Assembly: GCF_018101125.2 (NCBI RefSeq)
Contig: NZ_JAELVF020000005.1
Coordinates: 54,098 to 118,097 of the forward strand
Length of the DNA stretch: 64,000 bases
Source: Streptomyces tardus
GTDB taxonomy: Bacteria; Actinomycetota; Actinomycetes; Streptomycetales; Streptomycetaceae
Direction: 5' to 3'
Shown: positions 45,601 to 54,861 of the stretch, piece by piece
Position numbering within the stretch: position 1 is the stretch's first letter
Layout: every line of letters begins with the position of its first letter
Program-made: the position numbers and the translations under genes
The notes under the pieces: model-generated
What the model was told of the DNA's origin: nothing
What the model saw: only the letters and a program-made list of their open reading frames with translations
Databases searched by the model: none

Positions 45601-46521
45601 GCGTACGCGGAGATGTCCGACCGCGTGTGGGTGCGCGGCGGGGTCGCGGTCGAGCCCGCACCGGCGCCGAGCGAGCTGAGGCGTGACTACGCACTGCGCG
45701 AGCAGCCGTTGCCCACCGAGGCGGACTGGTCGGAGGCACGCAAGCGGTTCGAGACGGTGTTCGGCACGCCCGCACCGCAGTTGCGGCGCGGGCGGATCGT
45801 GAACCAGTTCGCCGGGGAGATCCGCAAGGCGGCGAACGCGTTCGCCACCGACGCGGGGCGGCTCGTCACGGAGTTGGAGAAGCACCGCAGCTTCCTGCAC
45901 CTGGACGACGCCTCGCCCCGCCTCGTACTCGCCCGGCGGGCCCAGGAGTTGGTGGACGCGGTGCGGGCGGAGAACCTCGGCGCCAAGGCCGTGGTGGACC
46001 GGCTGGCCGGCTTCGACCTCGGCGGGTTCACCGCACACCGGTACAGCATGTCGCTGACCAGCGCGCGGACCGTGGCCGATGCGCTGCAGAACACCAGTTG
46101 GGGTGAACAGCTGGAGCTGGCCGACACGCTCGGCCGGGACGGTGCGGCGATCCTGGAGCGAGTGCGCGACGCCGCGGCCGGCGACCCCGGCGACTACCCC
46201 GACCTGCCGGCCGTACTGAAGAAGGGCAGCCGGGAGGTGATGGCGCTGCTGCGATCCAGGCAGAGTCCGCCGCCGGCCCCGCGGCAGCCCGACGCCCCGG
46301 CACCCAGCTCCGACACCGTTCCTCTGGACAGCGGCTCCGCCCACCCGCAGGTGCTGCCGACGCCGCCCCCGCCGCGTGATCCGGCCCTCCCGGTGGCCCG
46401 CTCCGGCGGCGGTCGGACAACGGCGGCCCGAGCGGCCGCGGAGCTGCAGGCCGAGATCGCGGCACTCGCCGCAGCACACCCCGACGCCACCGTCGAGGTC
46501 ACCTGGAAGGTCGTCGACTGA
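42628..46521 (+). CDS. pglY: BREX type 2 ATPase PglY
   Basis: This 1,297-residue P-loop protein is the large ATPase of BREX type 2 (equivalent to BrxC in type 1). Walker A GSFGSGKS lies at 85-92 and a Walker B-like LVLFMDEL near residue 295. The rest is a long helical protein with a Pro-rich linker near the C-terminus (about 1205-1260). The start at 42628 follows GAGGAG at an unusually wide spacing; ATG 42637 is an alternative. The stop shares a base with the pglZ start (TGATG), so the two are coupled. Confidence 0.92.
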   Translation: MAFMSRNTPRPEDRPLLRELIRIPERVSTSDFVLKLGEAVTPEGAEAALRDYVVTDRLRGNFDEALDLIKSALDSHSSKAAYLHGSFGSGKSHFMAVLYALLSGHRAAHAKTGLDPVRARHSWVDTGDHKFLLVPYHMLDAKSLEQRILGKYVEHVRKVHPGCTLPQVYLTDGLFEDFAAHRRSSGDDRVIAQLTEANSGEVDEWGEAFAWTGELLDRAVAAQEEHENTKGFDLDNPTTPQELRARLVQDLTKTLFPSFARNASENADGFVSLDKGLGIIAAHAKSLGYDGLVLFMDELILWLATLIHDQKALGREAAKVTSFVEGADERRAIPVVSFIARQRDLRELVGEEMSGAAEAAVQDTLKLNGGRYDSIVMEDRNLPTIAQARLLCPVDEEAEGRVAAAFDEAKKLGPDVWQTLLGHRNSTTGADEDTFRRTYPFPPAFMDTLVHISGALQRSRTGLKLMSQLLVDHRDDWRLGQLVPLGDLYPAIVGGGDKAFSGETSVHFEAADKLYREKLRPYLLKTNQVIEDDVETYKRRPEEIDDPQLKARCRDFTGDSRLIQTLLLSALAPSVPALSDLTLARLNALNHGSITTRIAGTEIGRLEQKAKEWAATFPEIKVTGTGPGAVVRLELTGVDLDAVLANAQVHNNLGNRRTKMRTLLKEALRITDGVGGFDPYDFLDLVWKGTERQVEVVFGNVADIDSLSDAALRPSQEDAWRLVVDLPYDEGEFGPMDDLQRLRGLRERTGGGSRTLAWLPTHLTDATRGDFERLVVIDKALSDEARFDSEFARSLGADDKARAKGMLQSQRDVLTERVLGALKQAYGLAQKQEGVVDLNFTDHLEAQQQVADLQLPIGAQLGDAARQLSGKLLAHQFPAHPELDPEGTGKPLRAAEIKTVFEYVRRAAEDRDGQVEVESRDRGVMTRIAGGLGLGVMQEAYYRQSNAWLDHFNAQARRDGVAEPTLVKLADWSDQPDPRGLPEPLRRLLAAAYAEMSDRVWVRGGVAVEPAPAPSELRRDYALREQPLPTEADWSEARKRFETVFGTPAPQLRRGRIVNQFAGEIRKAANAFATDAGRLVTELEKHRSFLHLDDASPRLVLARRAQELVDAVRAENLGAKAVVDRLAGFDLGGFTAHRYSMSLTSARTVADALQNTSWGEQLELADTLGRDGAAILERVRDAAAGDPGDYPDLPAVLKKGSREVMALLRSRQSPPPAPRQPDAPAPSSDTVPLDSGSAHPQVLPTPPPPRDPALPVARSGGGRTTAARAAAELQAEIAALAAAHPDATVEVTWKVVD

Positions 46522-49475
46522 TGTCCGGCACGGTCACCACCGCGCCCGCCTCCGGGCCGGAGCCCGCAGCTGCGGGCCCCGCCCGTCTGTCGGTGAGCAC
46601 GGTCCGCCAGTTCGTCGCGGCGCGCAGCAGGCTCTGCGACGGCACGGTCCGCGTCATGCTGCTGCGGGCCGCCCCACAGTGGGACGGGGGCGCCGTGCAG
46701 CAGTTGGTGGGCGGTACGCAGGTGCGGGTGGCCGCCGCGCCGTCCGTCCTCGCGGTGCACGAGCAGATCCTGGCCCACCTGGAGGCGCAGGACCCGCCGG
46801 AGCCGCGCGTCCTCGTCGTCCTCACCGACCGTGAGGCCACCGAGCTCGACCCCGGTCTGCTGGCCCGCGTCTACAGCCGCCGCATCAGATCCGTCGACAA
46901 CTGGCAGGTTGTGCAGGAGGCGTTCGGTGCGAGCGGCCTCGACATCCGGCTGCGCGGCGAGACCTGGGCGGCCGAGGCCCTCCTGGACGCGGCGGGCACC
47001 CGGGGCTGGCGCTCGATCGGCAGGGGCGTGCTCTCCCGCGACGAGGCCCTCACCCGGCTGGCCCGACGGCGTCTCCGCCTCGACGACAGCAGCGGGAACA
47101 CTCCGGGGGGACGCGTCCTGCCGGGAGAGCCGGACCGGGTCGACCCCGTCGCCCTGTTCCAATGGACCCTCACCCCCGGCGGCCCGGACCTCCTGCGCGA
47201 GCTGCGCGGACCGGAGAAGGCGGGGCTCGCCCGCTTCCTCGCCGCACCCGAGCAGGGCGGCTCCACGGGCACGGTGATCACCTCCCTGGTCGATGCCGAG
47301 CGCGGCTCCGACGCAGCCGCGTACGCGGTGGTCTGCGCCACCCTGTGGGGACACGCGGAGGCCGACCACGATCTGTACCGCGCGCGCGGTCGGGCCGAGC
47401 GGTGGCTCGGCGAGCAGCCGCCGGCCCAGGGCGACGAACTCGACCGGCTTCTGGCCTCCTTCGCCCGAAGCGGCGAGGCGTACGTACGCGATCTCGTCGA
47501 CCGGGGGGAGCACCGTCTCGCCGACCCGGTCCTGACCCGGGCCGCGCAGCTGGTCGCCCAGTTCGGGGCGCAGGCAGCCGCGACCGCCAGTCCGCTGCTG
47601 CCCGCCGGGCTCGACGCCCGGTTCACCGCCGCCGGTCACGCGCTGACCGACGGCTCCGGCGAGGCGGTCACGGACTCCGTCACCGCGCTCCGCGCGCACG
47701 CCCTGGCCACCGGCGACGGTGAGACCCGGGCCCGGATCGAGCGCGTCCGGATGGCCGTCCGGATACAGCGGTGGCTGGCCGGGGACCCGTCGGAAGAGAT
47801 CGAATCGGTGGCCGACGGGACGAAGCGCCAGATCCGCGAACTCGGCTGGGCCGACCGCGCCCTGGAACATCTGGAGGCCGGAGGCGACCCCGACTCCGTA
47901 CTCGCCGCCGCGTACAGCCGGATCGGCGAGCAGGCGCGGCGGGCTCGCCGCACGCTCGACCACGCCTTCAGCGAGCGGCTCGCGGTGTGGACGGCGGACG
48001 GCAGCACCCCCCGTTCCCTGCTCACCGTCGAATCGCTCCTGACCCGGATCGTCGCGCCGGTCGTCGCCGAGCCGGGGCGCCGGGTCCTGCTGCTGCTCCT
48101 GGACGGGATGAGCGCGGCCATAGCGGCCGAGCTGGGGCAGGAACTGCGCGCGCAGTGGGCCGAGTTCGACCCGCTTCCCGGCGCTGACGGCCCCCCGGTG
48201 CGCCGTGCCGTGGCAGCGGCGCTGCCCACACTCACCGCCGTCTCGCGCACCTCGCTCTTCACCGGAACCCTGATGAAGGGCGACCAGGCAGACGAGAAGC
48301 GGCTCTTCCCCCGGCACTCCTGCTGGCAGGGCGCCCCGGCGGCCGTCTTCCACAAGGACGACCTGCGCGGCCCCGACACCGGCTCGCCCTTCTCCACCGC
48401 CCTCGGCGAGGCACTGTCCGACGAGCGCATGCATGTCGCCGTCGTCCTCAACACCGTCGACGACCGCCTCGCCAAGGAGCAGAAACTCGGGGACGGCACC
48501 TGGCAGACCAAGGAGGTCGGCGGTCTCGAACCGCTCTTGCGGGCCGCCCGTACGAACGGCATGACCGTGCTCCTGACCTCCGACCACGGCCATGTCGTCG
48601 AGCGGCGGGGCAGCAAGCTCAACGCGCCCGCAGGCACAGTCGGTTCGGCCCGTCACCGCGACCCCGGAGACCCGGTCGCGCCCTCCGAGATCGAGCTGGC
48701 CGGCCCGCGGGTGGTCTGGCCGGAACCCGGCTCGCGCATCGTCGCTCTGCGCGACCACGACGCCCGGTACACCAGCCTCAAGGCGGGTTACCACGGCGGC
48801 GCGACCCTCGCCGAGTTCACCATTCCGCTGCTCGCCCTGCTGCCTTTCGGCGCCGAACCACCGCAAGGGTGGCGCGAGTTGGGCGACCCGGCTCCGCCGT
48901 GGTGGTCGGACGCGACAGGCATCGAGGCGGAATCCGGCGCCGAGGCCGTCACCTCGTCCGGCGCCCCTGCCTCCGGCGCCGCTGCCTCCGTCGTCGCGCC
49001 GTCGCGTTCGGGCACCAAGCAGTCCAAGCGAGCCACACCGCCCGTGGCGGCGGGCGTCATCGGTCTCTTCGGTGAGGAGGAAGTCGCCCCTCCTGCGCCC
49101 CGGAAGCCCTCCGACTCCGCGCCGGAGGCCGAAGCCCCCTCAACTCCGGCCCAGCCGCCCGCCGTCGGGCTCGTGGAACGTCTCGTCGCCACCGAGCTGT
49201 ACGCCGCGCAGCTGGAGCTGCTCGCCCGGAAGCCGCGAGATCCTTCCGTCCTGCACAAGGCGCTGGTCGCCCTCGTCGAAGCGGGCACCCTGACCATGAC
49301 CGCCCTGGCCGAACGCGCGGGCCAACCCGCCGGCCGCGCCCCCGGTTTCGCCGCGACGCTGGCCCAGCTCCTCAACTACGACGGCGCCCAGATCCTGGAG
49401 ATCCTCCCCGACAACCGCACCCTGCGCCTGCACCGAGCCCAGCTGATCGACCAGTTCGGACTGCACGCCCCGTGA
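46521..49475 (+). CDS. pglZ: BREX alkaline-phosphatase-superfamily protein PglZ
   Basis: This 984-residue protein contains the PglZ domain shared by all BREX types. Metal-site motifs of the alkaline phosphatase fold are visible: LLLLLDGMSA (Asp 528), the nucleophile region TAVSRTSLFTGTL, and LLTSDHGH (Asp 688, His 689). The N-terminal half is helical. A Pro/Ala/Ser-rich linker near 800-880 precedes a C-terminal helical domain (LVERLVATELYAAQLELLAR). In S. coelicolor, pglZ is essential for phage growth limitation. It is translationally coupled to pglY. Confidence 0.93.
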   Translation: MSGTVTTAPASGPEPAAAGPARLSVSTVRQFVAARSRLCDGTVRVMLLRAAPQWDGGAVQQLVGGTQVRVAAAPSVLAVHEQILAHLEAQDPPEPRVLVVLTDREATELDPGLLARVYSRRIRSVDNWQVVQEAFGASGLDIRLRGETWAAEALLDAAGTRGWRSIGRGVLSRDEALTRLARRRLRLDDSSGNTPGGRVLPGEPDRVDPVALFQWTLTPGGPDLLRELRGPEKAGLARFLAAPEQGGSTGTVITSLVDAERGSDAAAYAVVCATLWGHAEADHDLYRARGRAERWLGEQPPAQGDELDRLLASFARSGEAYVRDLVDRGEHRLADPVLTRAAQLVAQFGAQAAATASPLLPAGLDARFTAAGHALTDGSGEAVTDSVTALRAHALATGDGETRARIERVRMAVRIQRWLAGDPSEEIESVADGTKRQIRELGWADRALEHLEAGGDPDSVLAAAYSRIGEQARRARRTLDHAFSERLAVWTADGSTPRSLLTVESLLTRIVAPVVAEPGRRVLLLLLDGMSAAIAAELGQELRAQWAEFDPLPGADGPPVRRAVAAALPTLTAVSRTSLFTGTLMKGDQADEKRLFPRHSCWQGAPAAVFHKDDLRGPDTGSPFSTALGEALSDERMHVAVVLNTVDDRLAKEQKLGDGTWQTKEVGGLEPLLRAARTNGMTVLLTSDHGHVVERRGSKLNAPAGTVGSARHRDPGDPVAPSEIELAGPRVVWPEPGSRIVALRDHDARYTSLKAGYHGGATLAEFTIPLLALLPFGAEPPQGWRELGDPAPPWWSDATGIEAESGAEAVTSSGAPASGAAASVVAPSRSGTKQSKRATPPVAAGVIGLFGEEEVAPPAPRKPSDSAPEAEAPSTPAQPPAVGLVERLVATELYAAQLELLARKPRDPSVLHKALVALVEAGTLTMTALAERAGQPAGRAPGFAATLAQLLNYDGAQILEILPDNRTLRLHRAQLIDQFGLHAP

Positions 49476-49545
49476 GCACGACGAACGGGATCCTTCCGTC
49501 GGCATTCCGGGCAACCGGCGACCTCCCTGATGGGAGACTGTCCGG

Positions 49546-50907
49546 GTGAACGCGATCGGACCCTCCGCCCCTCGTGCCGGTGCGCCCGTCGGCGCCGTAC
49601 GCCGCCGCGCCGTCGTCGACGCGCTGCGACGCGGCGCCGTCCCCGAGAGCGGCCTCGACCTGCTCGCCACCGGCCTGGGCCGCTTCGAGCAGGCGGTCGA
49701 CGAGGAACTGGACACCGTCGCCTCCGGCGGCTCGGTGTTCAAAGCGGTGCGCGGTGAGTACGGCTCGGGCAAGACCTTCTTCACCCGCTGGCTCGGCGAG
49801 CGCGCCAAGCGGCGCACCTTCGCCGTGGCCGAGGTGCAGGTGTCGGAGACCGAGACTCCGCTGCACAAGCTGGAGACGGTCTACCGGCGGCTCACCGAAC
49901 GCCTGACCACCGCGAGCTTCCCGCCCAGCGCCCTGCGGCCCGTCGCCGACGCCTGGTTCTACGCCCTGGAGGAGGACGCGCTCGCCGACGGCGCGGCCGA
50001 GAGTGAACTGCCGCATGCCGTGGACCGGTTGCTCACCGCCCGCCTGGCCGAGGTGTCCCGCCAGGCCCCCGCCTTCGCCACCGCCCTGCGCGGCTACAAG
50101 CAGTCCCTGGACGCCGGCGACGAGGCGACCGCCGCCGCGGTGCTGGCCTGGCTCGGCGGCCAGCCGCACGTCGCCGCTGCCGCACGGCGCAGTGCCGGTG
50201 TCCGCGGCGACCTCGACCACTTCGGCGCCTTCGGCTTCCTGCAAGGCCTGCTGACCATGCTCAAGGACGCGGGGCACGCCGGGCTCGTCCTCGTCCTGGA
50301 CGAGGTGGAGACGCTGCAGCGGGTCCGCTCCGACGCCCGTGACAAGGCACTCAACTCCCTGCGCCAGCTCATCGACGAGGTTCATTCCGGCCGCTTCCCC
50401 GGCCTCTACCTCGTCATCACCGGCACGCCCGCCTTCTACGACGGACAGCAGGGCGTTCAGCGTCTCGCCCCGCTCGCCCAGCGCCTGGCCACCGACTTCA
50501 CCACCGATCCGCGCTTCGACAACCCGCGCGCCGTGCAGATCCGGCTTCCCGGATTCACCGAGGAGTCCCTGACCGGTCTGGGTGTCACCATCCGAGACCT
50601 GTACGCGGACGGCGTCTCCTCCTCCGAGTCCGCGGAGCGGATCAAGCGGCTCGCCGACGACGCCTACCTTGCAGACCTGGCACGGGCCGTCGGCGGGGCG
50701 CTGGGCGGGAAAGTCGGAGTGGCGCCGCGGCTGTACCTGAAGAAGCTGGTCGGGGACGTACTCGACCGGATCGATCAGTTCGACGACTTCGATCCGCGGA
50801 CGCACTACAAACTGACTCTCGGCAGCGGCGATCTCACTGCCACCGAGCGCAACCTCGCCGCGCCGCCGGCAGCCGCGTCGGCCGACGACCTCGATCTCGA
50901 CATCTGA
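49546..50907 (+). CDS. brxD: BREX type 2 ATPase BrxD
   Basis: This 453-residue P-loop ATPase has Walker A GEYGSGKT at 70-77 and a Walker B stretch GLVLVLDEVETLQ. A conserved TGTPAFYDGQQG follows. The family (BREX system ATP-binding BrxD, DUF2791-like) accompanies BrxHI in type 2 systems. GTG at 49546 has GGGAG upstream. The 70-bp gap from pglZ and the 52-bp gap to the helicase suggest one transcript. Its exact role in defence is not established. Confidence 0.88.
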   Translation: MNAIGPSAPRAGAPVGAVRRRAVVDALRRGAVPESGLDLLATGLGRFEQAVDEELDTVASGGSVFKAVRGEYGSGKTFFTRWLGERAKRRTFAVAEVQVSETETPLHKLETVYRRLTERLTTASFPPSALRPVADAWFYALEEDALADGAAESELPHAVDRLLTARLAEVSRQAPAFATALRGYKQSLDAGDEATAAAVLAWLGGQPHVAAAARRSAGVRGDLDHFGAFGFLQGLLTMLKDAGHAGLVLVLDEVETLQRVRSDARDKALNSLRQLIDEVHSGRFPGLYLVITGTPAFYDGQQGVQRLAPLAQRLATDFTTDPRFDNPRAVQIRLPGFTEESLTGLGVTIRDLYADGVSSSESAERIKRLADDAYLADLARAVGGALGGKVGVAPRLYLKKLVGDVLDRIDQFDDFDPRTHYKLTLGSGDLTATERNLAAPPAAASADDLDLDI

Positions 50908-50959
50908 TCCGTCGCCTCCCCTCCCGTTCCCGAGAGACCAAGCGCAGGGAGCCACGCAC

Positions 50960-53107
50960 GTGCAGGACCAGCCGTCCGGCCCCGACCCCCTCGATCGCCT
51001 CGATCCGGTCGTCCTGCACCACATCGTCAACAGCCTCGGGTGGCCTGATCTGCGCCCCCTGCAGAAGGCCGCCGTGGAGCCACTGATGGACGGCGAGGAC
51101 GCGATCCTGCTCGCGCCGACCGCCGGCGGAAAGACGGAAGCCGCCACCTTCCCCTTCCTGTCCGCCATGCGGAACCAGCACTGGACCGGCACCTCCGTCC
51201 TCTATCTGGCTCCCCTCAAAGCCCTCCTCAACAACCTCGTCCACCGGGTCGACACCTACGCCCAGTGGCTCGGTCGCCGCGCCGCGCTCTGGCACGGCGA
51301 CACCCCGGAGTCCGTACGCCGCCGTATCCGCGCCGAGTCGCCGGACTTCCTGCTCACCACACCCGAATCGCTCGAAGCGATGCTGATCAGCGTCAAGACC
51401 GACCACAGGCACATGCTCGGCGGGGTACGTGCCGTCATCATCGACGAGGTGCACGCTTTCGCGGGCGACGACCGGGGCTGGCATCTGCTCGCCGTGCTCG
51501 AACGGCTGGAGTGGCTGGCCGGTCGCCGACTCCAGCGGATCGGGCTCTCCGCCACCGTCGGCAACCCCGACGCACTGCTCACCTGGCTGCAGGGGGCACG
51601 CCCCGCCGAACGCCCGGGACGCGTCGTCGCGCCCGGTCTCACGCTGCAGGGCACAGCTGGGGAAGGCCCGCCGCCAAGGCCCGCCGGAGACGTCGAACTC
51701 GACTACGTCGGCTCGCTCGCCAACGCCGCCAAGGTGATCTCCGCCCTGCACCGCGGCGAGAAGCGCCTGGTCTTCTGCGACTCCCGCAAGCAGGTCGAGG
51801 AACTCGGTGCGGCCCTGCGGGCCCGCGACGTCACCGTGTTCCTCTCGCACGCCTCGCTCTCCACCGATGAACGGGCCCGCTCCGAGCAGGCGTTCGCCGA
51901 GGCGCGCGACTGCGTCATCGTCTCCACCTCCACCCTGGAGCTCGGCATCGACGTCGGCGACCTCGACCGAGTCATCCAGATCGACTCCCCCGGCACCGTC
52001 GCCTCGTTCCTGCAGCGGATCGGCCGCACCGGCCGCCGCGACGGCACCTCCCGCAACTGTCTCTTCCTCGCCACCCGGCCCGCGTCGCTGCTACAGGCAG
52101 CCGGTCTGCTCACCCTCTGGGCCCGGGGCTGGGTCGAGCCCGTCACTCCGCCACCGTCGCCCCGTCACCTGGTCGCTCAGCAACTGCTCGCGCTCACCCT
52201 GCAGGAACACCGCATCGGCGACCGGCTCTGGCCGGACCGTTGGAACGGCCTCGCGCCCTTCGACCGGTCGGCCGCCCCCCTCCTGAGGCACCTGATCGAC
52301 GAAGGCTTCCTGGACCGCGACGGCGGCATGCTCTTCATCGGCGCCGAGGCCGAGAAGCACTTCGGCCGCCGCCACTTCATGGAACTCACCGCATCCTTCA
52401 CCGCGCCGCCCGAGTTCACCGTCCTCGCCGGACGCACCGAGATCGGCACCACCGACCCCACCGTGCTCACCGAGGAACGTCCCGGCCCGCGCCGTCTGCT
52501 GCTTGCCGGGCGCAGCTGGCAGGTGACGTTCATCGACTGGGCCCGCCGCCGTGCCTTCGTCGAACCCGTCGAGGACGGCGGTGTGGCCAAATGGCAGGGC
52601 AGCGAGGCCCGCGGCCTCTCCTTCACCCTGACCCGCGCCCTCCGCGACGTCCTCCTCGGAACCGACCCGGCCGTCCGGCTCACCCGCCGCGCCACTGCGG
52701 CCCTCGCCGAGCTGCGTACCGATCGCGCCCCTCACGAGGTCCACCCGGCCGGCACTCTCGTGGTCCGCGACGCGGATGCCACTCGCTGGTGGACCTGGGC
52801 CGGATACCGCGCCAACGCGACCCTCGCCGCCTCCCTCGGCAACCTCGCCGATCCCGTCCAGCGGCCCACCGACACCCATCTTCGCCTGCGCCAGGACCTG
52901 TCCCCCGCCGACTGGAAAGCCGCCCGCACCGAACTCCCGAACGCACTCACACTGCCCACCGTCGACCCGCGCGCAGTCCGCGGCCTGAAGTTCTCGGCGG
53001 CCCTCCCGCAGCGCCTGGCCACCGCCACCCTGGCCGAACGTCTCGCAGACTTCGACGGGGCACTGACCACGGCGCGAGAGCCGGTACGGCTCGAATGGGG
53101 GATGTGA
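50960..53107 (+). CDS. brxHI: BREX type 2 Lhr-like helicase BrxHI
   Basis: This 715-residue superfamily 2 DNA helicase has motif I APTAGGKTEA (from residue 53), motif II DEVH near 162, motif III LSATVGNP, SHASLSTDER, and motif VI QRIGRTGRRDG. It is far shorter than full-length Lhr and matches the Lhr-like helicases that close BREX type 2 operons. GTG at 50960 has AGGGAG at good spacing. No clear terminator hairpin follows the stop. Confidence 0.9.
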   Translation: MQDQPSGPDPLDRLDPVVLHHIVNSLGWPDLRPLQKAAVEPLMDGEDAILLAPTAGGKTEAATFPFLSAMRNQHWTGTSVLYLAPLKALLNNLVHRVDTYAQWLGRRAALWHGDTPESVRRRIRAESPDFLLTTPESLEAMLISVKTDHRHMLGGVRAVIIDEVHAFAGDDRGWHLLAVLERLEWLAGRRLQRIGLSATVGNPDALLTWLQGARPAERPGRVVAPGLTLQGTAGEGPPPRPAGDVELDYVGSLANAAKVISALHRGEKRLVFCDSRKQVEELGAALRARDVTVFLSHASLSTDERARSEQAFAEARDCVIVSTSTLELGIDVGDLDRVIQIDSPGTVASFLQRIGRTGRRDGTSRNCLFLATRPASLLQAAGLLTLWARGWVEPVTPPPSPRHLVAQQLLALTLQEHRIGDRLWPDRWNGLAPFDRSAAPLLRHLIDEGFLDRDGGMLFIGAEAEKHFGRRHFMELTASFTAPPEFTVLAGRTEIGTTDPTVLTEERPGPRRLLLAGRSWQVTFIDWARRRAFVEPVEDGGVAKWQGSEARGLSFTLTRALRDVLLGTDPAVRLTRRATAALAELRTDRAPHEVHPAGTLVVRDADATRWWTWAGYRANATLAASLGNLADPVQRPTDTHLRLRQDLSPADWKAARTELPNALTLPTVDPRAVRGLKFSAALPQRLATATLAERLADFDGALTTAREPVRLEWGM

Positions 53108-53935
53108 ACTCCGCTCCTGATGGCGTGAGTTCCGCTTCCGCCCCAGGTCCGTTCGCCTCTCCTCCAGGCGTCGCTGCCACCTCTGCCACGTCCGCCGGCA
53201 CTCGGCCGTCAAGGCCCGCGAGAGCCTCGGCCTTACGAAGCCCGACCTGTCTGCGTGCGTCACACCCAGAAGCTGCGTGCTGTCTGATCGATCCCGAGGA
53301 TCACCGAGGCTTTCAGGGCCGCTGCCCGTACAGCCAGCCGCCCGGCGCCCGGCGCCCGGCGCCCAGGGACAGTGCCCAGGCCGCGCGATGAGGGCAGTGG
53401 CCAGTTGTCGGCATTCTTCTTCTCTGACCCAGGAGCGGCGGGCGAGCGTCGGTCTCGTCCTGTTGGGCGCCCACGGGGTTCGTCACCAGCTCGTGCACGT
53501 GTGCGGCGTCCTCTCGGCCGGGACGGAAGAGGACGCCGCCGACGGGCACACCCAGCCGTGAATTTGCCCCAGCTCGGGCACACGCTGGAAAGACGGTGGA
53601 TCCGGAACGTGCCATTGCGCCCGGCCGTCATCAACTCGTCGGCGGGCCGCCACAGTTGTCGCTGTGTCAGGTCACGGTCTGCAGCTGGATTCCCAGTCCC
53701 GTCCGACACGAGGGCCCGGGCACTTCCGCGAAGCCGGCTGACGAGCCGAGGCCGGGCGGCTCCGACACGGCAGCGAATCAGGGGCCGGTCACATGAGCGG
53801 GCATCTCATGGGGTCGGCGTGGGGCGGGCGAAGAGTTGCCGGCGTTCGTAGGGCGCCATGGCGCACTCGACGGCTTTCGATGTCGTGTGAGGTGTGGCGC
53901 GTGAGCGTGCAGACCCTCGGAGCGGTGGTGTGGCG
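53108..53935. other. gene-poor stretch after BREX
   Basis: No frame in these 828 bp has convincing family features or codon bias. Both strands have open frames of 100-160 codons that look accidental. A 7-base unit (GCCCGGC) repeats about 3.5 times at 53340-53364. The stretch may hold eroded DNA at the junction between the BREX and cyclase loci. Confidence 0.5.
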
Positions 53936-54472
53936 TCACATCTCCCGGACGGATCTGAAGGTGTGTTCCTCGAGTGGGAATCGCGACCACAGGATGTTCG
54001 AGGTGATGTTCCGGTTGAGCACCGACGCGAGGAACTCGGTGCATGTCATGCCGTACGTTTCCCACACCGTGCTGCTCGCATCGTTGATGAGGACGCGCCA
54101 TTCTTCCGGCGGCACGCCCTTCGCTGCCGCCCAGTACAGGTACTCGCCGTTGTCGGTGGTGGCCCAGGGAATCAGTCGCGCGTTGTCTTCTGTGACTTCG
54201 GGCGGGGGTGGCTCGAGGTCCCAGAGGATCTCGTTCGCCTCGAGCCGCTGGCCGAGAACGCGCTCCAGATCGTAGGCGCGGTGGCTGCTGCCGGGTTCGA
54301 GCAGCAGCAGGTACTCGTCGACCAATCCGCCACCGCAGGAGTCGATCAACTCCTTGTAGTCGCGCGGGAGAGAGCTGCAGATCCCGGCCTCCACCCGCCC
54401 CCAGTCCATGCGGCCGCCGCGTGGTTCTCCGAGTGGGAGAAGTGCCCGCAGGGTTTCGATGTGGTTGTTCAC
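53936..54472 (-). CDS. SMI1/KNR4 (SUKH) family protein
   Basis: This 178-residue protein carries the SUKH fold signature MDWGRVEAGICSSLPRDYKEL followed by DSCGGGLVDEYLLLLEP, and later LIPWATTDNGEYLYW. SUKH proteins are commonly immunity partners of polymorphic toxins, but many are unattached. No toxin gene lies beside it here. The start is GTG at 54472, with AAGGG about 9 bases upstream. It points away from the cyclase locus, so a joint function is doubtful. Confidence 0.85.
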   Translation of the reverse strand: MNNHIETLRALLPLGEPRGGRMDWGRVEAGICSSLPRDYKELIDSCGGGLVDEYLLLLEPGSSHRAYDLERVLGQRLEANEILWDLEPPPPEVTEDNARLIPWATTDNGEYLYWAAAKGVPPEEWRVLINDASSTVWETYGMTCTEFLASVLNRNITSNILWSRFPLEEHTFRSVREM

Positions 54473-54861
54473 GACGTCGGACCCTTCGGATGCTCTGCGG
54501 CTGCCGGCTCAGCATTACGGCATGTCCAGGATGGAGACGGCGTTGAACTCTGAGCCGCCGGCTCTGTCAGTGCATGGCAATCCATTGGAGCCGTGGGCTT
54601 CGATTGTCACGCCCACCGGCCCTCCCCATCAGCGTCGACTCGGCGTCACGACAACGCCCGCAAAGCCGACACCGCACCTTATGAGCGCTGACCCAACAGC
54701 AAGGTGCCCCCCATCTCATTGACTTCGGACCACGGAAGGCCTTGGAGTGAGGAACCTTTCGCTCCTCCCGCCCTGCGGTAGGCAGCGCTCCTCGACGGCT
54801 GAGAGCAGGCTGGCAACTGGCACGACAAGCAGGCGACGGCCACAGAGGGATGCGGGGCGAC
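54473..54861. other. divergent promoter region of the cyclase locus
   Basis: This 389-bp region lies between the SUKH gene (minus) and the membrane-effector gene (plus). TTGACT at 54719-54724 is a good -35-like hexamer, but no convincing -10 stands 17-18 bases downstream. I found no clear TGTGA-N6-TCACA CRP-type operator. It holds no supported gene. Confidence 0.4.

Noticed and set aside
42556..46479. 1,307-codon minus-strand frame opposite pglY, and 890 codons opposite pglZ (46194-48866)
   Set aside because: Both are antisense shadows. PglY and PglZ have clear motifs, ribosome sites and coupling on the plus strand.
53340..53364. Short tandem repeat of GCCCGGC (about 3.5 units)
   Set aside because: Too short and simple to be a CRISPR or a mobile-element end; likely slippage in GC-rich DNA.
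53260..53709. 149-codon minus-strand frame after brxHI, and 53372-53851 on plus
   Set aside because: No motif, mixed codon bias and overlapping each other; neither can be supported as a gene.
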